In this document: positions 1 through 10,725 of the stretch, piece by piece
How the letters are laid out: every line of letters starts with the position of its first letter
How positions within the stretch are numbered: position 1 is the stretch's first letter
Assembly: GCA_019916065.1 (NCBI GenBank)
Contig: CM034236.1
Span: 24,810,358 to 24,874,357 of the forward strand
Direction: 5' to 3'
DNA: 64,000 bases
From: Vitellaria paradoxa
Lineage: Eukaryota; Streptophyta; Magnoliopsida; Ericales; Sapotaceae
Program-made: the position numbers and the translations under genes
The notes under the pieces: model-generated
What the model was told of the DNA's origin: nothing
Databases searched by the model: none
The model's input: only the letters and a program-made list of their open reading frames with translations

Positions 1-47
1 CGTGGTCCGTCGTGTCACTGGGAGAGTCGCGGTTGTGGTGGCTTGCA

Positions 48-122
48 ACTCGGTTTGGGTAGGTCTAAGAGTCATGGTCGCCTCTTCTCGGGTCGATCAT
101 GACTAAAACTCCCAAACCGAGT
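48..122. repeat. Imperfect inverted repeat (hairpin)
   Basis: ACTCGGTTTGGG at 48-59 is perfectly complementary to 111-122, and a second inner pair (AGTCATG at 70-76, CATGACT at 98-104) lies between them, so the segment can fold into one long interrupted stem. Function unknown. Confidence 0.6.
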
Positions 123-253
123 CATGATCCCAGTTGTAAGTACCTCTGTGTGTCCTTTGACGGAATTTGAAACTGGATTTATGAAAATTATTGATATATG
201 TATGTGATTTATTCCTGAAAAATGGGTTTGTGATGTATTCTTGAAAAACCTAG

Positions 254-1200
254 TTATTCCTGAAAAACGGATTGTGATTTGAAACTGGGTTTGAGATTAA
301 TCACGTGTGTATACAAGTATACAAACAATGAGGAGAAGCGAGATTAGAGATTTGTGTGCTCACCTTAGACACTTCATATATATATATTCATATTTTGTTT
401 TTATTCAAATCACATATACGGCACCAGCGATTACCATTCTATATTTGGGATCTTAAATGTCCGTGGGAGTCAATTCAGTTCTTGGGGCCTTCGGATGTCA
501 AAGGGGGTCAGTTTTTGTTTCATCTGAGCTGTTGATCGTTCTTTGAAGCTGTCAACGTTCTGATTCTACGGTTTTGATTACTGTTCGGATGGTAATTTTG
601 CTAATTGTTTGTTCCTTTACTGGTAGTTTGTTGATGTCTGGATAGGTTTTGAACTTTTGATTAATCATTCGTGTTCTGAAGATTTGTTATTATTTTTTGT
701 TTATGTATATATCGGCAATGATGATTTGAGGTTTGGATCAAAATGATGTTAGCTCAATATAATCTGTAATTGTCTTCCTTCTGGTTTTGGTTATGGAAAT
801 GTGAGGATTATGGGGTTTGTGATTAGTTTTGTGCGTGTGAGGCATTGTTTGGTACAAGAATGGAACACTATGATTTCATTTTGTTCTCTCGAATAAAGTT
901 ACACTTCAAATATGCATAAAGTAGCATTTCAAATAAGTGTACCAAATAAGAATGGAATGGCCATTCCATTCCTTGTTCCAAACTAGGTGTTAGTACTCAC
1001 TCATATTTCCTTATTTCTATATGTTTGGTTGCCAAGAAGTAGGTAAGAGAATACACTTGAAGGTTTTCAAACTCACTTTTTCATTTTTTGGTTGCAATGC
1101 GAAGGGAAAACCGTTTTTTGATTTATGACTTCATAGCTTGTGATTTATTCCTGAAAAACGGATTGTGAAAATAGATTTATTCCTGAAAAACGGATTGTGA
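254..1200. repeat. 24-bp repeat, three exact copies
   Basis: TTATTCCTGAAAAACGGATT followed by GTGA occurs at 254-277, 1145-1168 and 1177-1200, with degenerate versions at about 205-235. Both neighbourhoods also end with a shared GTGCTCACCTTAG segment (about 353-365 and 1260-1272), so a larger block appears to have been duplicated and then diverged. Confidence 0.6.
844..985. mobile_element. Possible MITE with imperfect terminal inverted repeats
   Basis: The left end (TTTGGTACAAGAATGGAA) and the right end (TTCCATTCCTTGTTCCAAAC) are imperfect inverted repeats of about 22 bp around a roughly 95-bp AT-rich core with no coding capacity. This is the form of a small non-autonomous DNA transposon. 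I could not fix a target-site duplication, so the superfamily is not assigned. Confidence 0.45.
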
Positions 1201-3006
1201 AAAACGGTTTGTGATTTAAGTTTGAAAATGGATATGAAAGGGGATATTATGTGCTTTTATGTGCTCACCTTAGCTGGGTATTAATCTATAAATTAAAAAT
1301 CATTAATAAAAAGAGATTAGGGTATAAAATTTTATACAAAAAGTAGTTTATAATATTTTAAAATAATAATTTAAAATATTTTATTCAAAAAGTATTTAAA
1401 AAATATGGAAAAAAGAAAAAAAAAATAATTATGACCATTTAGTAAATTTAACAGTTGAAAATATCTTAAATTTAAAATTTTAAACTTCCTTATTATATAA
1501 ATATAAATTCAACAGTTGTATGTTATTTTTTTGAAATATTAATTTATAATTCTTATATAAAAAGTATTAAAAAATATGAATAATTTTTGTAAAGTTTAAT
1601 TTAAATACTTATTAAAAAACTATTTATTTTTAATAAAAAATATATTTTAATTTAAATATATATTTTTTATATTTAAATAGTTGCGGTAGCTAATTTTTTT
1701 ATTTAAAAAATATATTTAAATAATTATCTGTTGAATGTCATATCAGCTATCCTTTTTTATAATATAGCATATGAATATTTATTGGCATGCCCCTTTTGAG
1801 ATTGAATGTGTGGCCTTTTTGTATTGTGATGTCATCCCATTGATTCTTTTTTTTTTTTTTAATTCTTTCTTATTTGTCTCAAAAAAAATATTTTTTTGGC
1901 AAAAATATGCGAAACTGCGTTATTTTCGAACTCTGAAGTTAAACTTCCACTAGAGTCGGGCATCTTTTTTAAATTGTCCTTTCAACAAGTATTTGCTTGA
2001 AATTAATCAATACGTTTTCATGGAATAAATCCATGTTGATACTATGGTTAATTTTTTGCCTTCCAAATGTATGTCTTTTTTGTTGCTATAACTCACGTGG
2101 ACATATGCTATGAGGACTAAGAAGTCAACTCTTTAGCTTTGTTTCTCAGCCTAAATGATTCACCTGTTAGAAAATTGAAGCTCATATTGTTTATACTAGA
2201 GCCTGCACTTAATGAACATGGTCCTAAATGTAATCCAATTAATAACACTCCTTTTGTGTTTTTATGATAAATTTGATATGGAGGCTTCTTAATTAATCGT
2301 GAATTTCATACTTTGTTGCTCTCGGTTTTATGTTTCCTTTGAATTTTTTTACCTCACCAGAGGGATAATTTGGTTGAATGATTCCTGCTGTTGTGAGTTT
2401 AATTTTACCCATGCTTTTGTGGTTAATTTGTTTTTTGTTCATTCTATGTGTTTATGCTATTATGAGTTTTATAATGGTTAATTTGATTTTTGTTCATAAC
2501 AACTACCATTGTTATGAGTTTTATATGCTGTGATGGTATCTATGATTTTTCTTAATTCTATATGGTTTTGCTATTCATCTTTGCTTTGGTTTTATAAATT
2601 TTTGTTGACAAAGCTTTAATTATTCCTTTGGTTTCAGAGGGTAGTTGGAAATGTTGAAAATCTAAAGAATTGGACTACTCACAAGTGTTAGTGTCTAACC
2701 AACCTTTGATTATACTCTTGGTTTTGGGTTATGAAATGTTTTATTTTTTTTAATTGTAGTTCTTTTGTTTTAGAGAAAAACAGAAATATTTGATTGAGAA
2801 TGTGGCTTTGATAATTGTGTTGTGACTGTTTGATTTCAGTTATAGTTATTGTGTGCATTAGTTTCTACTTTTTTGTTATTTTTGTTGAAACTCTTGAAAA
2901 TATTGGCAAAATAATAAAATTTTGGCATTTTTTTTAGTTTGTTAACTGGAGTCAACAACTTTACTCCCTTGCTTCCTTTGCTGTATAGACTTATCAGACT
3001 CATCTT

Positions 3007-3052
3007 GCCTGCTTGATCACTTGAAACTTGCTTGCTTGATCACTTGAAACTG
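3007..3052. repeat. 23-bp tandem duplication
   Basis: Two adjacent units containing CTTGATCACTTGAAACT differ at one or two positions. It is a simple local duplication in non-coding DNA. Confidence 0.7.
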
Positions 3053-4140
3053 ACAATTAACTGGTAGTCCAAGTTTGTCTCTTACGCTGGTAAGTTTTTA
3101 TATCAAATAACATTTTATCTGTGTATCCAATTTCAAGAGAAACCCATCTGAAAAATGTTGAGATAACACTTTACTTTTTTTTTTAGCTTTATTTGTGATA
3201 TATATATGTTCATGCATGAAATAAGAGTTTAAAATTTAAGATAGTACCATAAGTACGCGTAATTCCTTATATTCACTAAAGGAAAAGAAAAATGCATTCA
3301 CATTGGAGGTTTCTTGGGCCAACGCTAGTCTGAAGGTACCTCACTCATACACTCAAAATTTCCACACGTGTTACCTTTAACAATATTACACACTCATCCA
3401 CTTCTCTTTGGAAATCCATTTGATTTTCCAATTTGCGCATTCTTTATTTTAATTTTGTTTTCAATTGATTGATTGGATAAAAATGAGACTTCTTTTCAAT
3501 TTTAATTTTTGTTTTGCATTTATGATTTCGATTGGGAATCGTGAATATTGTTGTATTGATATTATTGTAATTTTATATATGTTTGTACATCATTATCAGG
3601 TTGTGGAATCACAATTGAACAGATTATGCTTTAAGGCACAAGAATGCTTAGTGATGGGCAGATAGTTGGATTTGGCCTCACTTATGCTCACTTTGGCCAA
3701 CTTCATATTTTCCGAAGTTTCCGAGAAAGGTGCAGCTTGCATGAATTGACCTTTTTTGTTTTGTTTTTTTGTTTTTTTAATTCCCCTTGGAAACTTGATT
3801 GTATGGTGGTCCACGCCAAAATGAGGGGTTTGAATACCATACATGCATCAAACAATTTAATGAGTTGGTTTTTGCTTTGTTTCTTTAGATGCCTTTAAAT
3901 GAGGTACTTTTTTGTTGTATAATGCAATAGAACAATTTGCTAATTGGTGCCGCATAACATAAAATTGTCAATCAGCAAAGCAACTCTATATGGTAGTGGG
4001 CCAAAGGTCCTCATCAAATTGTATTTATAATGTAGATTTTGTTTGAAAATGAATATATATATGAAAAAAAAAATTAGAAAGTAGCAACCAACCACTACTA
4101 CAATTAAGCAACTATTGAGTAATTACTAATGATTTTTTTT

Positions 4141-4368
4141 TTTAATTACGTTGTTTGATTCTTTAATTTTTTTTAGTTGAATTATAAATATGACGATGAT
4201 ATTGGATTTCGAATTTGTATTGGCTGTTTAGTTAATAACATTCAAATTGTGCCTTAGTTATTTTGAAGGGAAAATACAATGAAAAGAGAATTTAATTTGG
4301 GTCTTTGAAAAGGAAAAATGTACTAATATATTTCAATTTCAAATGCATTCATATTTAATTTTAATTGA
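4141..4368. repeat. Direct repeat A, left flank of gene-fragment mosaic
   Basis: About 228 bp that recurs at 6312-6528 in the same orientation, by eye about 80 percent identical. Shared landmarks are GTTGTTTGATTCTTT, GTTGAATTATAAAT, AACATTCAAATTGTG (diverged in the other copy) and ATATATTTCAATTTCAAATG. The two copies bracket the EGY1/EBP1 fragments almost exactly. No TG/CA ends or protein are evident, so the element type is open. Confidence 0.65.
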
Positions 4369-4377
4369 AGAACCCAA

Positions 4378-6312
4378 TTCATGGTGATAGTGATGAAGAG
4401 AACAGCGAATGCATCCACAAATTCGAATTTGGTGATGGCAACATCACGAGACAAGAAAAAAGAAAAAGGACGGAGTAGTAGTGATTTTGATTCAAAGAAA
4501 TTGCCAGCTTCTATTTCATCCAGGGTAATTTTCCTCTCTCTTTCAAATTATTTTCCCTTTTGGTTAATTAGTGCTTTAAAGTGATGATGTATATAATCTA
4601 ACAAGGAATTATCAAAATGAAATCTATTTGGTAGTTGGAATTGAAGTGAAAAAAAAAAAAGTAATCGTTGTTTGGAATTTTTTTTTTTTTTTTGGTCAGA
4701 AGCAGGGAAAGGAAATTTACATTATGGAAAACAATTTCTGTTGAAATCTTAAAAATATTGCTCATTCAACTGAATGTTTTTTTAAGTTAGTTTTGTTTGC
4801 ATCCAAAAGCCAAGTTTATTGAAACAATTTTTCGATGATGGACATCAGAACTAAAATAATCTTTAAAATTGCTGGTCATAAGATGAAAAAGCCGAGAATA
4901 AGAATAAGTTTTTGAATGTAGCACCAAAGAAGTTAATAGCATTGTATTTTCTAGAATATCCACTGAGTACAGATGATCATGTAATTTGGTAATGAAGGAA
5001 ACTAATAGTGAGAGATTTACACATATGCGACCAATACTTATTCTAATTTATTTGTTTTCCTACTTTAGCCACCGACAATTTCACCTGTTGGACTTGCTTA
5101 TTAAAATTTCCAAGTTGATTCTTTCAGACTGATGGAACTCCTTAGACTAGGGAAGGTTGATCCTATTGATGTAAAGCTTATTAAGGAAAAGCTTTTTGGC
5201 TATTCTATCTTTTGGGTGACCAAAGAAGAGTCTTTTGGAGATCTAGAAAAAGGAATTCCTTTTCTTGGTAACCCGAGGGAAAAAAAAGAAGGAGATTTTT
5301 GCAAAACTCACAAGTGATAAGTACAATCTATTAATGGTAGAAGAACTGAATTCTGAAGGACAGGACCCACATAGTGGACCGTGTGTCATTTTTTATATGC
5401 TGTGCAAAGAGGTTTCAGAACCTAGGCCTACAATACTATGGCAATATGTAATTACTTTTTTGTTGTTCCTTCTGACTATTGGTTCCTCTATGGAGCTAGG
5501 AATTGCATCTCCAGTATTGCTAATTGCATTGGTTTGTAAAAATGTGACACTCCCCTTTTCATTTCTAATTTTTCATGTCTTTTTTGTTACTATTCAATGT
5601 TGGATTTTGAGGTGTCTGGTAAATGTATTTTTAGTGTTTTTGCTGTGTGCATTGTTGTTTGCTTATTATGGCATTGTTGTTAACTTATTATGCACGTATG
5701 CCCATAGATATGCATTCTTTTTTCATGTGGTAGCAACTTGGTTTGATGACCCAATTACACAGATTTATAAAATTTATGAAAATGTGCAAAGGCTTTGCAA
5801 TTGGCACTATCAGAATGTAATAAAGGCTAAGATTGTTGTTTATTGTGAGAAGGGTGATTCATTTATCAGAAAGTAAGCACTCTTTTGCTCTGTCTCCATT
5901 TTTTTTATCAAGGTAATTCATTCATTTTAGGAATCCTTTTCAAACGAGTCACAAAAATGTACAAAAATGATAATATGCAGGCAATCTGGCAATATGTACA
6001 AAAATGTCAAGAAGAAGATCGAAAGGGGTGTTGCATTCTTCACATGTATTTTTGTCAACAACACAGTTTGTCATTTCTCTGCGCTTGCCAATGATGAGAT
6101 GATGTTGGAAGAAGGTGATATGTTGAAGATGTAAGTTTTCTTGAAGCAACATATATGTTACTATTCGTGAAGCTGAATAAATAGGCTTCCATCTGAGGTA
6201 GTTAAGTACTACATAGATTCAAATGCCATTGAACCACCTGCTATGCAGCATTTATTACCATTTGTGGACTTTGCTCTTCCCTTGGCATATGGTGTCTTGG
6301 GGATTCAGCTAT
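4378..6312 (+). pseudogene. EGY1: EGY1-like chloroplast site-2 protease pseudogene, 5' part only
   Basis: EGY1 is a thylakoid-membrane site-2 metalloprotease needed for chloroplast development. Three exon remnants can be read. The first, about 4378-4523, gives the serine-rich SSSDFDSKK region. The second, 5068-5516, gives PPTISPVG, then MELLRLGKVDP, KLFGYSIFWVTKEE, DKYNLLMVEE, LWQYVITFLLFLLTIGSS and ELGIAS. The third, about 6173-6312, gives INRLPSEVVKYY and LPLAYGVLGIQLF. Damage includes an in-frame TAA at about 5092, a frameshift near 5275 and a deletion of about eight codons next to it. Homology stops just before the HExxH zinc-binding motif, so no catalytic site remains. Introns are retained, so this is a duplicated genomic fragment, not a reverse-transcribed copy. 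The family assignment rests on the ordered motifs and is strong. Confidence 0.88.
5767..6130 (+). pseudogene. EBP1: EBP1 (PA2G4-like) gene fragment with intron, between two EGY1 exons
   Basis: EBP1 is a methionine-aminopeptidase-fold protein without peptidase activity that promotes growth and ribosome assembly. Two exons of its N-terminal part are readable: about 5767-5872 (KALQLALSEC after a frameshift, then AKIVVYCEKGDSFIRK) and 5981-6130 (QSGNMYKNVKKKIERGVAF, VNNTVCHFS, LEEGDMLKI). The intron 5873-5980 has GT and AG ends and splits one lysine codon; the second exon ends at a GTAAGT donor at 6131. That covers roughly residues 25-100 of about 390. The fragment lies where EGY1 should have an intron between ELGIAS and INRLP, so a piece of an unrelated gene has been inserted there or joined in. 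Confidence 0.85.
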
Positions 6313-6528
6313 TTAATTTAATTATGTTGTTTGATTCTTTGATCTTTTGTTGAATTATAAATGTGATGGTGATATTATATTTCGAGTTTGTATTGGTATG
6401 TAGATGATATCTTTCAAATTGTGCTTTAATTTAATATAATGAAAAGGGACTTTATTTTTGAATTTCTGAAAAAAAAATGTGATAATATATTTCAATTTCA
6501 AATGCGTGTGTATTTAATTTTAGTTGAG
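6312..6528. repeat. Direct repeat B, right flank of gene-fragment mosaic
   Basis: Second copy of the repeat at 4141-4368. It begins directly after the last readable EGY1 codon (GIQLF), so the homology boundary of the pseudogene and the repeat boundary coincide within a few bases. Confidence 0.65.
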
Positions 6529-7999
6529 TAGTACCATGGGTACGGGTTATTCGCTAGTTATAGTATATTACATATGAGTTGGGTTTTGTCTTTGATGCTC
6601 AAACCCATCCAACCAAGCATTCACATGCAGAAGATGGGGGGACTTGGTCTTTTGAAGAGGAAATTATAGTTCACTATCCAACCAATCATTGGTTATATGG
6701 TGATGCAAGCATTGATTATATGGAAAACCTGGTCTCTTTTAGAAGAGGTGTGCTATGGAGTTTAAAAGAAGAAAAAAGAAAAAATAGGGTAACAATTCGG
6801 CATTAATGTACAACAGTTTGACCATTTATTTGGCCTAAGCAGCTGTTCCACCTCCAATTGTTGCCTTTCTTCGCTTGCCATGTGTCCTAATTTAATTCCC
6901 TAACTGTGCCAGCATTTAATATTGTTTTGCCCCTCTAACGTCTATTTAGACTCCTCTACAAGCTGAAAATAGGACATATTCCAGCTTTGAGAAATATTCT
7001 AAGTCTTAAAATGTTCTTTTTCCCTCTCCTCCACCTTTCCTAATCTTTTTTTTTTTTTTTAACTTTTGCAGTAGAATAGTGAATGTAATTGGTAGAACTT
7101 TTGGAAGGTTTTATTGGTATTTTGGCTTTGCAATTCCACATTGCAAATGGTAGGATTTTTAAAATAAAGCAATTCCTTTTCTTTTCTCCCTTTCATCTCC
7201 ATCTTATTCTTTAATTTAGTTTTAAGATTTAATTAAATTGGGAATTTCTTTTAATTTATATATTGCTTATGTTAAGTATAATATTAATATGATAGGAGGC
7301 TAAACTTCCTCGGCTCCAAACCATGAAAATAGTTTGTTGAGGTCTGTGTTAGAGCATGCTTAGGACTTAATTTTATATCTTAAGATTAATTGAATGGACA
7401 TGACTTAGTAGGGATTCATCTTTTGGAGTCTCCTAACAATGTTATAATTGATTAGGCGATTCATGAACTTTTGTTTCATGTTGTCTCTAATTTCAATTTA
7501 ATGTTGTTAGGACGAGTTTTTCATCTCCAATATAACATAATCACACTTTCATCACACAAAATTATATTACTAAATCTTTCAGCCTATTACCACTTGGGAT
7601 AGGTAACTAAGTCGAGATAAATAGCATACTCAAACTTCCCCTTCAGTATACTATCATTGGAATTTGTTTGGGGTCAAGTTCTTTTAAATTCCAAGTACTT
7701 TCAATACCGCACTAAAATATTGTCTTTACTTTATCGCAATATAAATAGTGTTTTTATTTCATTATCTTTAAATATTGCAGTTTTAATTATTCCTTTTCAT
7801 TTTTCTTTCTTCTAATTATTAAAATCAATCTAAAGCAATTCAAGGACTTCAACTAAAATTGGATTTTTCTTTCATTCTTAACCACTAAAATTGATTAAAA
7901 TTAACCTAATTTCAAGAATCACCGAAGTCACATCACCTAAGCTAATTAAATTCAAATCTTAAATCTAACTCCCAGTGAACTCAGCCCAGACTCAACCAT
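6529..7999. other. Non-coding stretch, no gene recognised
   Basis: AT-rich DNA between the pseudogene mosaic and the first clear retroelement homology. A 75-codon open frame at 6579-6806 has no recognisable motif and is not called as a gene. The right part probably grades into the decayed 3' half of the chromovirus, but I cannot read protein there with confidence. Confidence 0.5.
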
Positions 8000-8264
8000 T
8001 TTATTTTAGCACCAATGACCCATACACTTGTGGTCACTAAGCAAAACTTAGCCCTCAAATGTCCCTAATTCTCTTCTTTAGTCTTAGAATACACCAATAC
8101 ATCATGAATAAACACCACCACAAATTTGTCTAGATAGCCTATGAAAATCATATTCATCAAGTCCATAAACATGATAGGAGCATTTATCAAATCGAATGGC
8201 ATCACAAGGAGCTCATATTGAACTATACCAAGTCCCGAACATCATCTTGGGTATATCATCCTAC

Positions 8265-8285
8265 TTTTTTTTTTTTTGGTAAGTA
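8265..8285 (-). mobile_element. Micro-insertion of a LINE tail
   Basis: Read on the minus strand, TACTTACC plus a run of A is inserted between two near-copies of the flanking sequence (ATATCATCCTAC at about 8253-8264 and ATATCCTCCTAC at about 8286-8297). The tail matches the 3' end of the LINE that ends at 32057. It interrupts the chromovirus RT relic. Confidence 0.7.
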
Positions 8286-8572
8286 ATATCCTCCTACTTT
8301 ACCCTTAGCTGGTGATACCTGAACCATAAGTTGATATTGAAAAACAACAATAACCCTTCAACTAGTCAAATAAGTTATCAATCTTTGATAAGGTGTACCA
8401 ATTCTTGACGGTCACCCTATTTAACTTTTTGTAATCAATACACATTCTCAGTGTCCATTCTTCTTACCTGCAAACAATGCAAGTGCACACCAAGGTAAGG
8501 TATGCGGCTAGATGAAACCCTTAACCAACAAATCCTCCACTTGTTTCTTCAATTTTACCAATTCTATCAATG

Positions 8573-8577
8573 CCAAC
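8573..8577. repeat. Left TSD ccaac of the gag-only element
   Basis: The 5-bp duplication ccaac here is repeated at 16604-16608, exactly outside the two LTR ends. Confidence 0.9.
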
Positions 8578-10456
8578 TCCTTGTTGATCCACAATGTGGA
8601 TTTGCACCCCAAGTGCAAGGTGGTCCAATGTAGCAATTTAAATTTAAACGGTGAAGTACCGTTCGTACCCCCAGGGAGAGGTGTAGTAAACTCACAATTC
8701 TTCTTCTCTTGATTAGTAGGTGTCACACAAGAAAAAATCAAGAAAATTGGTTTGAGTTTGAAAATGAACCCTACCTAGGCATTTTGTCAAACACCTAGGA
8801 AGTGGCATTAAATCTAATTTGAAATTATCAAATAAAATTTGATTAAACTAAACAACTATAAAAATAACTTGGATCAAACCAATTCAAGTAGTGATTTCTA
8901 TGGATTTTCAAGGAGAACAATGACTAATTAATTTGGTCAAACATCAAGTTCACTTGGTTGTTGTTCTAGATCAAACACTTAGAGTGCAATAATCCATATG
9001 GATTAAATGAGAGTTCTAGGTGGCAATCCATAAACAAAATCCTTAAGATCGGGTATGAATATTCCACCAAGCCACTCACATATAATGAACATAGAATATA
9101 CAATCAAGAGTTAATCTAGTAACATCAACTAGTGGTTTCAAAGAATCCAAACAAACTAATCATCATTCAATAAATCCAATTGAAATTGAAAATTAAAGCA
9201 CAATTAAGAACAATGATTGAAAGATTTGGTAACAAAACTTAGTTCATGTAATTGAAAACCTAAATCAAGCACTTAGAATGCATAACCTATAAAAGTACAT
9301 ATAAGTTCTATATTAGCAATCCACATACAATTTTTCAAAGAAATGCATGAGAATTCTAATTAGCAACTCACATATAATCTATATAAGCTATACAAACAAG
9401 GCTAGATCTAGAATTAACAACTAACAATTTCAATAAATTCAAACATTTCAACCATCATTCATAAAGAATTTCAAGAAGATTTAAACATTGAAAAGCAAAA
9501 TAGCTTGAAAATCCACATACATCATCTACTATCCTTGATTTGGATTCAAGTAAGAAAGCTAATCACACATAATGAAAGTGGAAATACATGAAAATGAAAA
9601 AATTCTATTCATAAGCTCAAAATTCTGATACAAAAATTCAAAGGAAATGAAGCTTGATCCACTTTCTCTCTATAAAACTCTCTCTCTACAAAAGGAAATC
9701 TAAAAAATTGAAATCTACATAATTTTTTTTTTCCTCCAGACGACCTCACTCGTATATATAGAATACAAAATAAGAAAGAACATAAATGCCCCTTTCTCAA
9801 AAACTGGATTGCAGAATCCTCATATTGCAGGTTGGTTCGAATAAGTGTTCGAACCGACTAATGGTTCAAACAAGGGTTCGAACCAAGTTCCAGGACTTAG
9901 TCAAATTTTCTCCAGTTGGACCTTGCACAGCTTCTGTTGTTTTAACCAGTGTTTGAACAAGGGTTGGTTCGAACCAAAATTCCATACTTAGAAAATTTTA
10001 ATCTTCTGATGCTTGTCATCCTTCTGTTGATCAAACCAAGGTTCAAACCACATGTGGTTCAAACAAAGGTTCGAACAACTTTGCCTTAGAGAATTTCTAC
10101 ACTTGTTGGTCTGCACCAGCTTCTGTTGTTCTAATCAAGGTTCAAACAACCTATGGTTCGAACAAGGGTTCAAACCACTTTCTCCATACTTAGCCAAATT
10201 TGCTATTGTTTCCTCTGTCATGCCTTATGTGGTTAGAATAAGGGTTTGAACAAACTGTGGTTCAAACAAGTGTTCGAACCACTTTCTTATTTCCTCCATT
10301 CTGGTCCAACTTTTGATATTTTCGTCCCAAACACCTGCAATTCACAAGAAATTGTTATTAATGCATTAAAACTCATTTTCTCATCTTTTTAAAATATACA
10401 TTTACCTAACAACCCACAATTTAAGCTTTATGATTGTACTTTTCATTGTACAATCA
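8578..10456 (-). repeat. 3' LTR of gag-only element
   Basis: Minus-strand LTR starting TGATTGTAC at 10456. The last dinucleotide, expected CA, is mutated at 8578-8579 (the other LTR keeps it). A 9-bp-arm hairpin occupies 10431-10456, the palindrome cluster lies at 9830-10283 and a TATA box at about 9753-9760. It lacks the micro-LINE insertion present in the partner LTR. Confidence 0.9.
9830..10283. repeat. GGTTCGAACC palindrome array in LTR U3
   Basis: At least ten full or degenerate copies of the palindrome core TTCGAA, usually as GGTTCGAAC with flanking CAAGGGTT, spread over 450 bp between the LTR start and its TATA box. The same array is at 15988-16430 in the other LTR. Function is not known; the position suggests a promoter or enhancer region. 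Confidence 0.8.
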
Positions 10457-10476
10457 CACCCTGCAACTTAAACATT
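10457..10476 (-). promoter_or_regulatory. Polypurine tract next to 3' LTR
   Basis: On the minus strand AAGTTGCAGGGTG directly precedes the LTR start TGATTG. This is the expected site of plus-strand DNA priming. Confidence 0.65.
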
Positions 10477-10622
10477 GCTAGTCCCTAGCAATGCTCATAA
10501 TAAGCACAAGGGAAAAGAGAAGAAAAGAAAAATAGGATCACAAAGAATGAGTGTAATATGAGAGATTATTAAACTAAGAAAAGAAACAAATAAAGTTAAT
10601 CCACTTTCGTAGGAAATCATGA

Positions 10623-10725
10623 CTACACTTAGCACGTATAGCAAGCCTTTTAAACCCCTAGGTTCCCCCTAGTGGACGAGTGAAGTCTCGTGAGGGTTTG
10701 CAGTGATGCTACCCACAAACATCTA
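10623..10725 (-). other. Conserved 3' non-coding block, copy in gag-only element
   Basis: On the minus strand this contains CCACTAGGGGGAACCTAGGG plus GTTTAAA, preceded by GTGGGTAGCATCACTGCAAA. It is nearly identical to 52853-52953 of Athila-1 and similar to 28272-28366 of Athila-2, in the same orientation relative to each element. Confidence 0.85.

Larger units (their letters stand above)
1..4140. other. AT-rich non-coding left arm, no gene recognised
   Basis: No reading frame here resembles a known protein and the longest open frames are short and low in complexity. The stretch looks like plant intron or 5' intergenic DNA: T-rich tracts, many possible GT/AG splice signals (for example GTAAGT at about 136) and a GC-richer first 130 bases that could belong to a leader or exon starting outside the window. 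It contains a hairpin, two groups of short repeats and one MITE-like element, listed separately. Confidence 0.6.
8000..8577 (-). pseudogene. Chromovirus reverse transcriptase fragment (left half of split pol)
   Basis: On the minus strand this reads as the start of a Ty3/gypsy RT: ELVKLKKQVEDLLVKGFI followed by residues like PHTLPW, then CVLI..KSLNRVT-like and FVVVFI-type palm motifs, with several stops and frameshifts. It continues directly from the protease/RT-linker half at 16604-17659; the joint is where the gag-only element 8578-16603 jumped in. The residues before and after the joint (PISIALYMLV, then ELALIELVKLKKQ) match the uninterrupted order in Del/Tekay-type chromoviruses. Inactive relic. 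Confidence 0.8.

Noticed and set aside
1310..1740. Very AT-rich stretch as a matrix attachment region or origin
   Set aside because: Composition alone does not support a specific function.
3465..3898. Short frames at 3465-3665 and 3644-3898 as exons of a gene
   Set aside because: No conserved residues recognised and the frames overlap each other; no splice pattern links them.
5265..5876. A 203-codon open frame that looks like a polytopic membrane protein
   Set aside because: Its first third is EGY1 in frame, the middle is intron and unrelated DNA, and the end is EBP1. The hydrophobicity of the middle comes from T-rich sequence, so it is not one gene.
6579..6806. 75-codon ORF after repeat B
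   Set aside because: No motif or homology recognised, no conserved start context, and only slightly longer than chance in this composition.
9830..10283. GTTCGAAC copies read as tRNA B-box promoters or tRNA genes
   Set aside because: The motif fits a loose B box, but no A box, acceptor stem or cloverleaf is present; the regular palindromic array is a better description.
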